From: Mesorhizobium opportunistum WSM2075
GTDB taxonomy: Bacteria; Pseudomonadota; Alphaproteobacteria; Rhizobiales; Rhizobiaceae
Assembly (NCBI RefSeq): GCF_000176035.2
Contig: NC_015675.1
Span: 2,050,001 to 2,114,000, forward strand
DNA length: 64,000 nt
Direction of reading: 5' to 3'
The translations under genes were made by a program, and so were the position numbers. The notes below the pieces were generated by a model, which ran no database searches, was not told where the DNA came from, and saw only the letters and a list, made by a program, of their open reading frames with translations. How positions within the stretch are numbered: the first letter of the stretch is position 1; every line of letters starts with the position of its first letter. Positions 15,430 through 24,391 of the stretch are shown here, piece by piece.

Positions 15430-17513
15430 GATATGGTCCCGAGCACCCTGATCTCGACGCCCTTGGCGATTTCGACGTGGGAGAGCACCGGCAGCGTGGT
15501 GAACAGGCGCTCGATGATCATGCGCACATAGGGGCGGGCGTCGGGCGCGGTGACAAGGACGAAACGCTCGCCGGCTTCGAGGAATTTCTTGATCGCCTTG
15601 GTGGCGTCCTGGCCGAATTCCTCGAGCTGGCGCGGATCGATGTCGAACTCGCGCACCTCACCCTTGGCGTCGCGCTTGAGGCTCTGGTGGAAGGCGAGGT
15701 CCCAGCGGTTGCCGAGGCGCAGCACCTTGAGCACGCCGCCCTCGGAGAGGTCGCCGCAGATCTGCTGGGCCATGCGGATGCGGACATGTTCGACGATCTG
15801 CTCGGTGCGGCGCACATGCGGCGCGATCTCGGCGATGGCCTCGATGATCAGATGCAGGTTGCGGATCGAGACACGCTCGGCGAGCAGCAGCTTCAGCACC
15901 GCCTGCAGGCCGGGATAGGAGATGTGCGTGGTGCAGATCTCATCGGCGAGCTTGCGATATTCCTGGTCCTGGCGCTCCAGCAGCGCCTTCATGTCCTTGT
16001 AAGACAGAAGCTGCGGCAGGTTGTTGCGGATGACTTCCGAGAGATGGGTGAGCAGCACCGACATGTTGTCGGCGAAGGTGTAGTTCTCGCGCTTCAAATC
16101 CTCGGCGAAGGTTTCCATGACGGAATAGGCGCGCATGCCGAAGGCAGGCTCGCGGATCTCCTCGCCCGGTATCTCGGGCACGTCGCGATTGCCGAGCAGC
16201 ACCATGATCTCGCCGACGCGCATCTGGTATTCGGCGACCACGGTGCCGTGCACCTTGATCTGGTAGCTCTTCGGCGGGATGGCGAAATCGTCGGCGACGC
16301 GCACTTCCGGCACGACGAAGCCGTATTGCTGCGCGAATTTCTTGCGCATCTTGGACATGCGGAAGACCAGCTCCTGGTGCGATACCAGGAGACGGGTCGA
16401 AAGCTGCTTGCCGATGAGAAGCTCGATCTCGGCGGTGGCGAGCGAGGCCTTGACCGAGTTCTTCTCCTCCTCGACCTTGCTTGCCTTTTCCTTGTCCTTC
16501 AGCGCCTCGGCCTCGGCGAGGACGCGGTTGGCGCGCATTGGGATGATGTAGCCGAGGCCGGCCATGCCGCTGGCCAGCGCGAAGAACGGGAAGAGCGGCA
16601 GGCCGGGCATCAGGCCGAGCAGCACCAGCAGCGCCGCCGCGACATAAAGGGCTCGCGGATGGGCGCCGAGCTGGCCGAACACGGCCTGGTTGGTCGAGCC
16701 GCGGGTGCCCCCCTTGGAAACGAGCAGGCCGGCGGCGAGCGAGACGATGAGCGCCGGGATCTGGGTGACGAGGCCGTCGCCGACCGACAGCTTGATGAAC
16801 ACGTCGGCGGCCTGGCCCATGCCCATGCCGTGCCTGATGTAGCCGATGGCAATGCCGCCGACGATGTTGATGGCGGTGATGATGAGGCCGGCGATGGCGT
16901 CGCCGCGGACGAATTTCGAAGCGCCGTCCATCGAGCCGAAGAAGGAGGACTCCTCCTCCAGTTCGCGTCGCCGCAACTGCGCGGTCTTGTCGTCGATCAT
17001 GCCGGCGGAAAGGTCGGCGTCGATCGACATCTGCTTGCCGGGGATGGCGTCCAGCGTGAAGCGGGCGCCGACTTCGGCGATACGGGTGGCGCCCTTGGTG
17101 ATGACGATGAAGTTCACCACGATCAGGATCATGAAGACGATCAGGCCGATGACGAAGTCGCTCGCCATCACCAGCTTGGAGAAGCCGGCGATGACGTAGC
17201 CGGCGGCGTGCGTGCCCTCATTGCCGTGCGACAGGATCATGCGCGTGGTGGCGATGTTGAGTGATAGCCGCAGCATGGTGGCGATGAGCAGCACGGTCGG
17301 AAACGAGGAGAAATCGAGCGGCCGCTGGATCCACAGCGCCACCATCAGGATCAGCACCGAAAGCGCGATCGAGAAGGCGAGGCCGATGTCGATGAGAAAG
17401 GCCGGGATCGGCAGGAACAGCACGGCCAGGATGACGACGATGCCGAGCGCGAAGAAGATGTCGCGGCCATTCTTGGCCACCGCGCCTGGCTGGATGCTTT
17501 CGGTGATCGCCAT
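15426..17513 (-). CDS. flhA: Flagellar export gate protein FlhA
   Basis: A 695-residue protein, normal for FlhA. The N-terminal 340 residues contain eight predicted helices with the signature [16 protein letters not shown] and the FHIPEP-type loop region following [19 protein letters not shown]. The C-terminal half is the cytoplasmic ring domain that docks chaperone-substrate complexes. The start at 17513 ([10 protein letters not shown]) has GAGGA upstream. In many rhizobia flhA follows fliQ; here three unrelated genes lie between them, so flhA probably has its own promoter in the 116-nt gap before the divergent gene at 17630. Confidence 0.95.
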   Translation of the reverse strand: MAITESIQPGAVAKNGRDIFFALGIVVILAVLFLPIPAFLIDIGLAFSIALSVLILMVALWIQRPLDFSSFPTVLLIATMLRLSLNIATTRMILSHGNEGTHAAGYVIAGFSKLVMASDFVIGLIVFMILIVVNFIVITKGATRIAEVGARFTLDAIPGKQMSIDADLSAGMIDDKTAQLRRRELEEESSFFGSMDGASKFVRGDAIAGLIITAINIVGGIAIGYIRHGMGMGQAADVFIKLSVGDGLVTQIPALIVSLAAGLLVSKGGTRGSTNQAVFGQLGAHPRALYVAAALLVLLGLMPGLPLFPFFALASGMAGLGYIIPMRANRVLAEAEALKDKEKASKVEEEKNSVKASLATAEIELLIGKQLSTRLLVSHQELVFRMSKMRKKFAQQYGFVVPEVRVADDFAIPPKSYQIKVHGTVVAEYQMRVGEIMVLLGNRDVPEIPGEEIREPAFGMRAYSVMETFAEDLKRENYTFADNMSVLLTHLSEVIRNNLPQLLSYKDMKALLERQDQEYRKLADEICTTHISYPGLQAVLKLLLAERVSIRNLHLIIEAIAEIAPHVRRTEQIVEHVRIRMAQQICGDLSEGGVLKVLRLGNRWDLAFHQSLKRDAKGEVREFDIDPRQLEEFGQDATKAIKKFLEAGERFVLVTAPDARPYVRMIIERLFTTLPVLSHVEIAKGVEIRVLGTIS

Positions 17514-17629
17514 TGAAGTCCTCGAACCATGTGCTGCCGCGCATGCGACAACCGGGCGAGGGTAACTGGCCAAGCTTGCGCGAGGGTGGGAAAGTGGCTC
17601 GCTCCGACGTCTCGCAAAAAGGAAGACCC

Positions 17630-17929
17630 ATGCTCCTGATCATCGGCACCATCCGCCTGCCGCCCGACAAGTTCGAGGAGGCTAAGTCCGCGATGGAGCG
17701 CATGATCTCGGGCAGCCGCGCCGAGGATGGCTGCCTCGAATATTCCTATGCACGCGACGTGCTCGATGCCGGGCTGATCCGCGTCACCGAAGTGTGGCGA
17801 GACAGGCTTGCCCTCGATGCGCATTTCCGTTCGCCGCACATCGCCGAGTGGCGCTCGAGCTGGCCGGCGCTGGGCATCGGCGAGCGCAATCTCGTGCTCT
17901 ATGAGGCAGGCGAGCCGATGCCGACCTGA
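17630..17929 (+). CDS. Antibiotic biosynthesis monooxygenase (ABM) domain protein
   Basis: A 99-residue single-domain ABM protein: a ferredoxin-like dimeric barrel with the pattern [20 protein letters not shown], then [13 protein letters not shown] and the [19 protein letters not shown] core. Family members are cofactor-free monooxygenases or have an unknown stress role. It has no membrane segment. It is transcribed divergently from flhA and is the first gene of the block that separates flhA from fliQ. Confidence 0.82.
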   Translation: MLLIIGTIRLPPDKFEEAKSAMERMISGSRAEDGCLEYSYARDVLDAGLIRVTEVWRDRLALDAHFRSPHIAEWRSSWPALGIGERNLVLYEAGEPMPT

Positions 17930-17999
17930 GCGCTTCACGCAATGAGCGGCCTCTTGGCCACAACGGCGCCTTCCATGTCGCCATTGTGGTTGCCATGCG

Positions 18000-19841
18000 G
18001 TGTCGGCGGGCGTATCAGCGGCTTTCCGTTGCCTTTTCCGATATCGGCGAGCCGCCCCGGTGCTTTCCAGAAACCAACCGCAAGTCTACGCCCGCCGGCT
18101 GCGCGCGGTGCTTTTGAGGTCGATCCCGCTGCTCGAGGCGCGCGGCATCGCGGTGGTCATCCTGGCCGGCATCATCGGCGTCATGGCGGGCATATTGGTC
18201 ACCGCGATGAGCCAGATCGTGCAGGATATGCACGGGCTGTTGTTTGGCGTCCAACCGGGTGGCCGGCTTTCCGGCATGTTCTCGCTCGCCAATCCGATGC
18301 AGGCGCTGATCCCGCCAATCGGCGGCATCCTGCTCGGACTGAGCGTGATCTGGCTGAGAAAGCGGAAATTCCGCACGCCGGTCGATCCGATCGAGGCCAA
18401 CGCGCTCTATGGCGGGCGCATGTCGCTGACCGACACCTTCATCATCGTCGGCCAGACGATGATCTCCAGCGGCTTCGGCGCTTCGGTCGGCCTGGAGGCG
18501 GGCTATACGCAGGTCGGCTCCGGCGTGGCGTCGCGGCTGGCGCGGATGTTCAGGCTGCGCCGCAACGATGTCCGCATCCTGGTCGGCTGCGGTGCCGCCG
18601 GCGCCATCGCCGCCGCCTTCGACGCGCCGCTGACGGGGGCGTTCTACGGCTTCGAACTGGTCATCGGCATCTATTCGGTCGCCAACGTCGCGCCGGTCAT
18701 GACCGCCGCGATCTCGGCTTCGCTGACGGCGGAAATGTTCGGCGGCGTGCCGTTTCCGCTGGAACTTGCCGGCTTGCCGGCGCTCACCCCCAGCCAGTAT
18801 GTGCCGTTCCTGATGCTTGGGCTGCTCGGGGGTGCGGCCTCGATCGCCATCATGCAACTGGTGACGCTGATCGAACGCGGGTTCAACAGGCTGTCCATCG
18901 ATGCCTCGCTGCGCCCTGTCATCGGCGGCGTCATTGTCGGCCTGCTGGGACTGATCACGCCGCAGGTCCTGTCCAGCGGCCATGGCGCGCTGCATCGCGA
19001 ATTCGCCATGAATTACGGTCTGGCCGTTGTCGCCAGCGTCTTCGTGCTGAAGCTCGCGGCATCAGCCGTCTCGCTCGGCTCCGGTTTTCGCGGCGGCTTG
19101 TTTTTCGCTTCGCTGTTTCTCGGCGCGCTGCTCGGCAAGGCGTTCGGCGGCGTGATGGCGCTGGTCTCGCCGGCGACCGGTATCGACCCTTCCGTGGCGG
19201 CGGTCGTCGGCATGACGTCGCTTGCCGTCGGTGTCGTCGGCGGTCCGCTGACGATGACCTTCCTGGCGCTGGAATCGACCCGCGACCTGACGCTCACCGG
19301 TGTCGTGCTGGCTGCTTCGATCATGTCGGCCATCCTGGTGCGCGAGACCTTCGGCTACTCGTTCTCGACATGGCGCTTCCATCTGCGTGGCGAGACGATC
19401 CGCAGCGCCCACGACGTCGGCTGGATGCGAAGCCTCACCGTCGGCTCGATGATGCGCAAGGACATCAGGACGATCGATGCCTCGACGACGCTGGACGTCT
19501 TCCGCAAGGAAATCCCGCTCGGCTCGGCCCAGCGCGTTATCGCCGTCGATCCGGGTGACGAGTATGTCGGCGTGCTGATCGTGGCCGAACTGCACAGCGA
19601 TCAAGCCGGCGGCGAGGTGCCGGTGCGCGATCTTGCCCAGTACAAGGATGCTGTCCTGGTGCCCAGCATGAACGTGCAGGCCGCCGCCGAGACGTTCCAG
19701 CGTGCCGGCGCCGAAGAACTGGCCGTGGTCGAGGATTTCACCGATCACATCGTGCTCGGGCTTCTGACCGAGGGCCATTTGATGCGGCGCTACGCCGAGG
19801 AACTCGAAAAGGCCCGCCGGGATCTGTCGGGCGAAGGATAA
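18000..19841 (+). CDS. ClC-type chloride channel/antiporter with C-terminal CBS pair
   Basis: A protein of up to 613 residues with the ClC fold across about residues 45-450. The gating-glutamate loop reads GASVGLEAGYTQ (GREGP in the E. coli protein), so the key Glu is kept, and GSGFRGGLFFAS matches the GxFxP-type loop. Residues 470-605 form two CBS motifs (LTVGSMMRKDIRTIDAST; LVPSMNVQAAAETFQ) that may sense nucleotides. The retained Glu favours Cl-/H+ exchange. The start is uncertain: the GTG at 18000 gives a 45-residue basic N-terminus, and a later start is possible. Confidence 0.88.
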   Translation: MSAGVSAAFRCLFRYRRAAPVLSRNQPQVYARRLRAVLLRSIPLLEARGIAVVILAGIIGVMAGILVTAMSQIVQDMHGLLFGVQPGGRLSGMFSLANPMQALIPPIGGILLGLSVIWLRKRKFRTPVDPIEANALYGGRMSLTDTFIIVGQTMISSGFGASVGLEAGYTQVGSGVASRLARMFRLRRNDVRILVGCGAAGAIAAAFDAPLTGAFYGFELVIGIYSVANVAPVMTAAISASLTAEMFGGVPFPLELAGLPALTPSQYVPFLMLGLLGGAASIAIMQLVTLIERGFNRLSIDASLRPVIGGVIVGLLGLITPQVLSSGHGALHREFAMNYGLAVVASVFVLKLAASAVSLGSGFRGGLFFASLFLGALLGKAFGGVMALVSPATGIDPSVAAVVGMTSLAVGVVGGPLTMTFLALESTRDLTLTGVVLAASIMSAILVRETFGYSFSTWRFHLRGETIRSAHDVGWMRSLTVGSMMRKDIRTIDASTTLDVFRKEIPLGSAQRVIAVDPGDEYVGVLIVAELHSDQAGGEVPVRDLAQYKDAVLVPSMNVQAAAETFQRAGAEELAVVEDFTDHIVLGLLTEGHLMRRYAEELEKARRDLSGEG

Positions 19842-19862
19842 AGCTGCGGTCCGCGATCGTCG

Positions 19863-21506
19863 TCAATGCTCGATCGGTCCCTTGGCCATCACGAGCGCCG
19901 TGCCGGCGGTCGTCGGACGCTCGATCACACGACGCACGCGCGGCGGCTCGTCGCCGCTGTGCAGCGCCCGCAGGCGTTCGCCGACCATGGCGTCGGCATG
20001 GGTGATGCGGCTATTGTGCCTGACATATTCGAGCCAGGTCGGCGTGTGATAGTGCTCGATCCATATCGTGGGATTTTCGAGATCGCGCGCCAGCGTCCAG
20101 TTGCGGGCGCCGTCGCGGCGGCGGATGCGTCCGCGTTCGGCCATGGTGGCGAGGAATTCCGCCTCGTCCTCGTGCCGGATCACATATTCGATCATGATGG
20201 CGATGGGGCCGCTGCGCGGCTTCAAGTCGAGTGCCAGATGCGGCTCCTTGAAGCGGTTGAGCGGGTCGAGGTTCAGCACCTGCTGCTGCGGCAGCGGCAG
20301 CACAAGGCCGATGGCGTCGCCGGCCAGCATGGCGATGGCGGCCGCGATCAGCGCCGTCTCGGCGCCATGCGCATCGGCGACGACGCCCCAGATCCAGCTG
20401 CCGAGCGCGATGCCGCCGAAGGTCGCGGTCTGATAGACCGACAGCACCCTGCCGACCACCCAGCGCGGCGTCGCCATCTGCACGGTGACGTTGAAATGCG
20501 AGAGCGCGATCACCCAGCAGGCACCGCCGACCAGCAGGCCAAGCGATGTCTGCCAGGCATGCTGGCTGATCGCCGCATTGAAGGCACAGACGGCGAAACC
20601 GGCGAAGGCGCAGCGCACCATCGTCTCGCTGGAGAGCAATTGCCGCAGCCGTACGCTGATCAGCGCGCCGCCGACGGCGCCGATGCCGAAGGCGCCGAGC
20701 ATGATGCCGTAGGTCAAGGCGTCGCCCTTGACGACGTCGCGCGCCACCAGCGGCAGGAGCGCCAGCACGGCGCCGGCGCTGAAGCCGAAGGCCGCGCCCC
20801 TGACCAGCACCTTGCCGATGTTAGGCGACATGGCGACATAGCGCAGGCCCGCGCCCATGGCCGCGCCCAACGACTCGCGCGGCAAGGTCGATGCCGGGAC
20901 ATCGGGCTTCCAGCGCGCCATCACGACGATGAGGCCGATATAGCTCACCGCATTCGCCGCGAATGCAGCCGCGGCACCAGCGGCGGCGACGATGATGCCG
21001 CCGATCGCCGGGCCGACGCTGCGCGTCAGATTGAAGCCCATGGAGTTCAGCGCCACGGCGGCGGGCACCTTGTTGCGAGGAACCATGTCGCCGACGGAAG
21101 CCTGCCAGGAGGGGCTGTTGAGCGCCGTGCCGCTGTCGATCAGGAAGGTGAAGGCCAGGAGCGTCCAGGGCGTGAGCAAATTGCAGTAGGTGAATACGGT
21201 CAGAAGCACCGAGACGACCAGCATGAAGCTCTGTGCGACCAGCATCACCTTGCGCCGGTCGAAGCTGTCGGCAATGGCGCCGGCGACGAGCGCGAACAGC
21301 ATGATCGGCAAGGTGGTCGAGGCCTGGACCAGCGCGACCTGATAGGGCGAGGTGGCGATCGTGGTCATCATCCAGGCAGCGCCGACGCCCTGGATCAGGC
21401 CTCCGAAATTCGAGACGAGACTCGCGGCCCATACGGCGCGGAAGATGCCATGCCGGAAGGGTGCCAGCGCCGAGACGCCTTCGCTTTCCGGTTTTTCGTC
21501 AATCAT
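19863..21506 (-). CDS. MFS exporter (EntS-like, MFS_3) with C-terminal extension
   Basis: A 547-residue inner-membrane protein. Residues 15-410 hold twelve predicted helices, with the loop ADSFDRRKVMLVAQ between helices 2 and 3 and LTRSVGPAIGGIIVAAAG later. The 130-residue soluble tail (IAIMIEYVIRHEDEAEFL ... WLEYVRHNSRITHADA) is an ABM-like domain, as is usual for the MFS_3 family. Substrate unknown. It is convergent with the ClC gene, 21 nt apart. Its tail belongs to the same fold class as the ABM gene at 17630. Confidence 0.85.
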   Translation of the reverse strand: MIDEKPESEGVSALAPFRHGIFRAVWAASLVSNFGGLIQGVGAAWMMTTIATSPYQVALVQASTTLPIMLFALVAGAIADSFDRRKVMLVAQSFMLVVSVLLTVFTYCNLLTPWTLLAFTFLIDSGTALNSPSWQASVGDMVPRNKVPAAVALNSMGFNLTRSVGPAIGGIIVAAAGAAAAFAANAVSYIGLIVVMARWKPDVPASTLPRESLGAAMGAGLRYVAMSPNIGKVLVRGAAFGFSAGAVLALLPLVARDVVKGDALTYGIMLGAFGIGAVGGALISVRLRQLLSSETMVRCAFAGFAVCAFNAAISQHAWQTSLGLLVGGACWVIALSHFNVTVQMATPRWVVGRVLSVYQTATFGGIALGSWIWGVVADAHGAETALIAAAIAMLAGDAIGLVLPLPQQQVLNLDPLNRFKEPHLALDLKPRSGPIAIMIEYVIRHEDEAEFLATMAERGRIRRRDGARNWTLARDLENPTIWIEHYHTPTWLEYVRHNSRITHADAMVGERLRALHSGDEPPRVRRVIERPTTAGTALVMAKGPIEH

Positions 21507-21841
21507 GGATGGGTTCCTGCCACGGCGTGCTGATCCTTGCGCTGATCCGTTTCCCCGGATGGTTTGCCGAAACTATGGCATCGCGCCGCAAAGGGCGAAT
21601 GTCTTGCGCGGAAGATCATGGTCCAACAAGGGGATAGCAAAGGGCCACGTTTCCGCTGGCTTGCCGGATGCCTTATCTCAACGCGCCTCGCGGCATGCAG
21701 CATCTCGGGAGGTGGCCCGCGGTCTGGCCGCCGGCATGCAAGCGAAGGAAAAGCTCCATGCCGACCCTCGCAAACGCCCTCCTCAAAGCGCAGCAAGAAT
21801 GGGTCCCTAAAACCCCTTGATCAAAACGGATACTTCTAGGC
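21507..21841. other. Gene-free stretch between MFS gene and fliQ, 335 nt
   Basis: No reading frame here has a credible start and coding character. No strong hairpin, repeat or insertion-sequence remnant was seen. It marks the right border of the three-gene block between fliQ and flhA and contains the upstream region of the MFS gene and the downstream region of fliQ. Confidence 0.5.
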
Positions 21842-22108
21842 TCAGAACCCGTTCTGGATGCGCTCGAAGATGACGTTGGTGAAGGCCGATATCTGGCCCC
21901 CGATGAACGGGCCGGTCAGCGCCACCACAAGCATGATGGCGACGATCTTCGGGACGAAGGTCAAGGTGATTTCCTGGACCTGCGTCAGCGCCTGGATGAG
22001 GGCGATGCCGATGCCGACCGCCATGGCGACCAGCACGACCGGAGCAGACGCGGTCAGCACCGTCCACACCGCATACTGGACGATGTCGAGTGCGTCGGCC
22101 TCGTTCAT
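21842..22108 (-). CDS. fliQ: Flagellar export gate protein FliQ
   Basis: An 88-residue membrane protein with two helices separated by a short loop, the normal FliQ size and plan: first TVLTASAPVVLVAMAVGIGI, then ALIQALTQVQEITLTFVPKI and a second helix IMLVVALTGPFIGG. With FliP and FliR it forms the export channel. It starts 12 nt after the flgD stop and is the last flagellar gene before the inserted block. Confidence 0.93.
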   Translation of the reverse strand: MNEADALDIVQYAVWTVLTASAPVVLVAMAVGIGIALIQALTQVQEITLTFVPKIVAIMLVVALTGPFIGGQISAFTNVIFERIQNGF

Positions 22109-22120
22109 GTGGCGGTTGGC

Positions 22121-22528
22121 CTAGCTTGCCGGCTTGATGGACACGCCTGCGCCGACGGGAACCTGGGTGCCGTCCTGCAGCACAGCGATAAGTCCGTTGC
22201 TGGCGAGCGTCACCGAAGCCACCGTTCCGGTGGTCTTGCCGTCGGCCGAGGTGATCGTGCGGCCGATGATCGCGTCGGCCTGCGACAGTGCCGAGGACTG
22301 CATGATCTGCTCGAGCTTGGTGTTTGTCTGAACCGACTGCTCGACCTGCGAGAAGGTGGCGAGCTGGGCGACGTATTGCGTCGAATCCATCGGCTTGGTC
22401 GGATCCTGGTTCTTCATCTCGGCGATCAGAAGCTTCAGGAAGGACTGATAGTCGACCGCTGTCTTCGAGGTCGACGTGGTGGTCGAATTGGAGCCAACCG
22501 GTATCGTCGTCGTCATGTCCACGGTCAT
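22121..22528 (-). CDS. flgD: Hook-capping protein FlgD (short form)
   Basis: A 135-residue FlgD. The N-terminal export and capping region is clear: DYQSFLKLLIAEMKNQDPTK then STQYVAQLATFSQVEQ. The C-terminal part retains one beta segment (IGRTITSADGKTTGTVAS) but lacks the full Ig-like domain of enterobacterial FlgD (over 220 residues); this short form is usual in rhizobia. It caps the growing hook. The ATG overlaps the flbT stop (TAATG); an ATG at 22516 is also possible. Confidence 0.92.
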   Translation of the reverse strand: MTVDMTTTIPVGSNSTTTSTSKTAVDYQSFLKLLIAEMKNQDPTKPMDSTQYVAQLATFSQVEQSVQTNTKLEQIMQSSALSQADAIIGRTITSADGKTTGTVASVTLASNGLIAVLQDGTQVPVGAGVSIKPAS

Positions 22529-22971
22529 TAGCAGCGTGCTCCCACGGCAAGCGGGCGCGACGCGCCCGGAACATCGTCATTGCCGCCAAGCGCGCGGCGT
22601 TCGAGAGGATAAAGCGAACGGATCGCCTTCAATGCCTCGTAGATATGGTCCTCGCCGACCATGCGGTCGATCTGCTTCAGCGTGCGACAGATATCGGCGT
22701 CCTCGAAGCTGGCCAGGAATAGCGGCAGGGAGCGGCGGAACATCTCGCGCGCTTCGTCCGCGCCGGCCGGGTTCATCAGCATGACCTGCAGGATGAAGTA
22801 CAGCTGCCTGAGCGGTGTCGAGGCCTCTTCGGCCTGGATCACATGGCTCTCGAGCAGGAATTGCACATCGTTCATCAGTTCGACGGTAACCTTGCGGTCG
22901 ACTCGGATGACGGCGCCGTTGATGTAGATCTTCTCGTTCGGCTTCAACGAGATCTTCAGCGTGTTGGTCAT
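22528..22971 (-). CDS. flbT: Flagellin expression regulator FlbT
   Basis: A 147-residue FlbT protein (MTNTLKISLKPNEKIYINGA ... QLYFILQVMLMNP). In Caulobacter FlbT binds the flagellin mRNA leader and represses its translation until the hook is complete; rhizobial homologues influence flagellin levels, sometimes positively. The ATG at 22971 overlaps the flaF stop as ATGA. Its pairing with flaF, and the two flagellin genes in the same locus, support the same role here. Confidence 0.93.
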   Translation of the reverse strand: MTNTLKISLKPNEKIYINGAVIRVDRKVTVELMNDVQFLLESHVIQAEEASTPLRQLYFILQVMLMNPAGADEAREMFRRSLPLFLASFEDADICRTLKQIDRMVGEDHIYEALKAIRSLYPLERRALGGNDDVPGASRPLAVGARC

Positions 22972-23315
22972 TGAATGCCGTCGCGGATGATCTGGGACAC
23001 TTCGATCAGCCCTTCGAAATTGTCGGTGCGGCCCTGGCGGATATCCTCCGCCTCGCGCAGCAGCCACAGGCCGATGGAAATCAGGTTGGCGCGCAATTCC
23101 TTGGGAAGCGCGTTGTCGCTGGAGCCGAGATCCTCGACGAAGGTCGTCCAGACACGGTTGGTGAAATGCAGCGCCTCCACCGCCTCCATCGAATCCTGGC
23201 CGGCGGCGGCGGCCGCCGACAGCATGTCGATCGAGCGGGTCAAAAGCTCACGCTCACGGTCCTTGGCGTCCGAGACGGAGGTGCTTTGGACGTCGGCGTA
23301 GGAGAATTGGTACAT
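22968..23315 (-). CDS. flaF: Flagellin synthesis regulator FlaF
   Basis: A 115-residue all-helical FlaF protein (MYQFSYADVQSTSVSDAKDRE ... ALHFTNRVWTTFVEDLGS). FlaF acts with FlbT, usually promoting flagellin synthesis or secretion. It lies 28 nt after flgL and overlaps flbT by four bases, so both are made from the hook-gene transcript. Confidence 0.93.
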   Translation of the reverse strand: MYQFSYADVQSTSVSDAKDRERELLTRSIDMLSAAAAAGQDSMEAVEALHFTNRVWTTFVEDLGSSDNALPKELRANLISIGLWLLREAEDIRQGRTDNFEGLIEVSQIIRDGIQ

Positions 23316-23343
23316 CGTTGGCTCTACCGTTCCGCTGGAGTTG

Positions 23344-24387
23344 TCAGGTCAGGTAATTCAACAGGCTGAGCTGCTGCAGGCGCGCCGTCAGAGCAAAGGA
23401 CGTCTCGATATGCTGCGTCAGATCGGCGACGCGGGTCGCGGCTTCCGCCGGGTCGACGGCTTCGAGATCGAGAATGTGCCGTTCGAACAGGTCGACCTGC
23501 GTCTTCATGCGGTCGCTGGCGTCCGAGACGCGCTTCTGGACGATGCCGGTTTCCGACTGGACCTGGGCGATGCCGCTCAGCGCCTCGCCGACCAAGATCT
23601 GCGAGCGGCTAACGATCGTATCTTTCGCAGCCTGGCTGATGTTGGTGGACATCAGGCTGCTGACCATGGCAGCGGCCATGGCAAGCTTCTTGATGCCGTC
23701 GCTGTTGGCGCCGGTCGAGGTCTCGGTGGTTTCGTTGAGCGCGATGCGGCTGACGATCTGCTGGTCGGTGGCATTCGACATGTTGGTCTGCCAGCCAGAG
23801 CCGAGGAACTGCGGCTCGACGTCGTTGGTGATGAAGTCGTCCATCTGGGCGGCGGTGATGTTGGCCGCGAGCGGGTCATTGGGCGGGAAGCCGAAATTGG
23901 CGACGAAAGAGGCGTCGAAGGCGGCCTTGGCGGGTGAGCCGGGCGCGGTGAAATCGTTGATCGGCTTGACGTCGGTGTTGGTGCCGGCAAACAGGTATTC
24001 GCCGTTGACGCTGGTGTTGAGGATCGAGGCAAGCTGCTGGATCGTCGTCTGGCCGGTCGACTGGGTCAGGCTGTCGGAGTTGTCGCCCGACGATGCCGTG
24101 GTCAGGCTGGACAGGAAGGTCTGCGCGACGCTTGAGAGCTGGCCGAGCGAGGTCTGGGTCGATGAAAGCCGGGCCGCGACCAGTCCGTTCGAATCGACAA
24201 TGACGTTGAGCCGGTCGAGATCGCGCGAGAAGGTTACGGACTGGGCGGTGCGGCCACCCAGCGCAAGTCCAACATCGGCGATCCTGCCGGTCGAGGATTC
24301 TTTCGTGGCTTTGACAAGATCGGCCTGCATGCGCATCTGCTGATAGCGCGCGGCGTTCGAAAGGGCAGCAGAAGAGACGGAAGTCAT
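23344..24387 (-). CDS. flgL: Hook-associated protein 3, FlgL
   Basis: A 347-residue protein with flagellin-like coiled-coil ends: N-terminal SSAALSNAARYQQMRMQADL and C-terminal DAVDPAEAATRVADLTQHIE...LQQLSLLNYL. The middle has the NGEYLFAGTNTDVKPI motif typical of FlgL. It forms the junction between FlgK and the filament. It lies four bases after flgK. Confidence 0.92.
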   Translation of the reverse strand: MTSVSSAALSNAARYQQMRMQADLVKATKESSTGRIADVGLALGGRTAQSVTFSRDLDRLNVIVDSNGLVAARLSSTQTSLGQLSSVAQTFLSSLTTASSGDNSDSLTQSTGQTTIQQLASILNTSVNGEYLFAGTNTDVKPINDFTAPGSPAKAAFDASFVANFGFPPNDPLAANITAAQMDDFITNDVEPQFLGSGWQTNMSNATDQQIVSRIALNETTETSTGANSDGIKKLAMAAAMVSSLMSTNISQAAKDTIVSRSQILVGEALSGIAQVQSETGIVQKRVSDASDRMKTQVDLFERHILDLEAVDPAEAATRVADLTQHIETSFALTARLQQLSLLNYLT

Positions 24388-24391
24388 GGCT

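Noticed and set aside
15477..17264. Long open frame (595 codons) on the plus strand
   Set aside because: It lies entirely opposite flhA and its translation is rich in Asp, Gly, His and Arg, the usual antisense artefact of high-GC coding DNA.
17942..19558. 538-codon plus-strand frame overlapping the ClC gene
   Set aside because: Arg-rich out-of-frame translation of the same DNA; the ClC frame has the conserved motifs.
19863..20250. Separate ABM gene at the end of the MFS gene
   Set aside because: The ABM-like part is in frame with the transporter and is the normal C-terminal extension of the MFS_3 family.
19866..21533. Long open frame (555 codons) opposite the MFS gene
   Set aside because: Antisense shadow: the minus-strand frame has clear membrane helices and MFS motifs, this one only Arg/Gly/Asp-rich sequence.
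21564..21839. 91-codon frame before fliQ
   Set aside because: No good start signal and no similarity to any flagellar or transporter protein.
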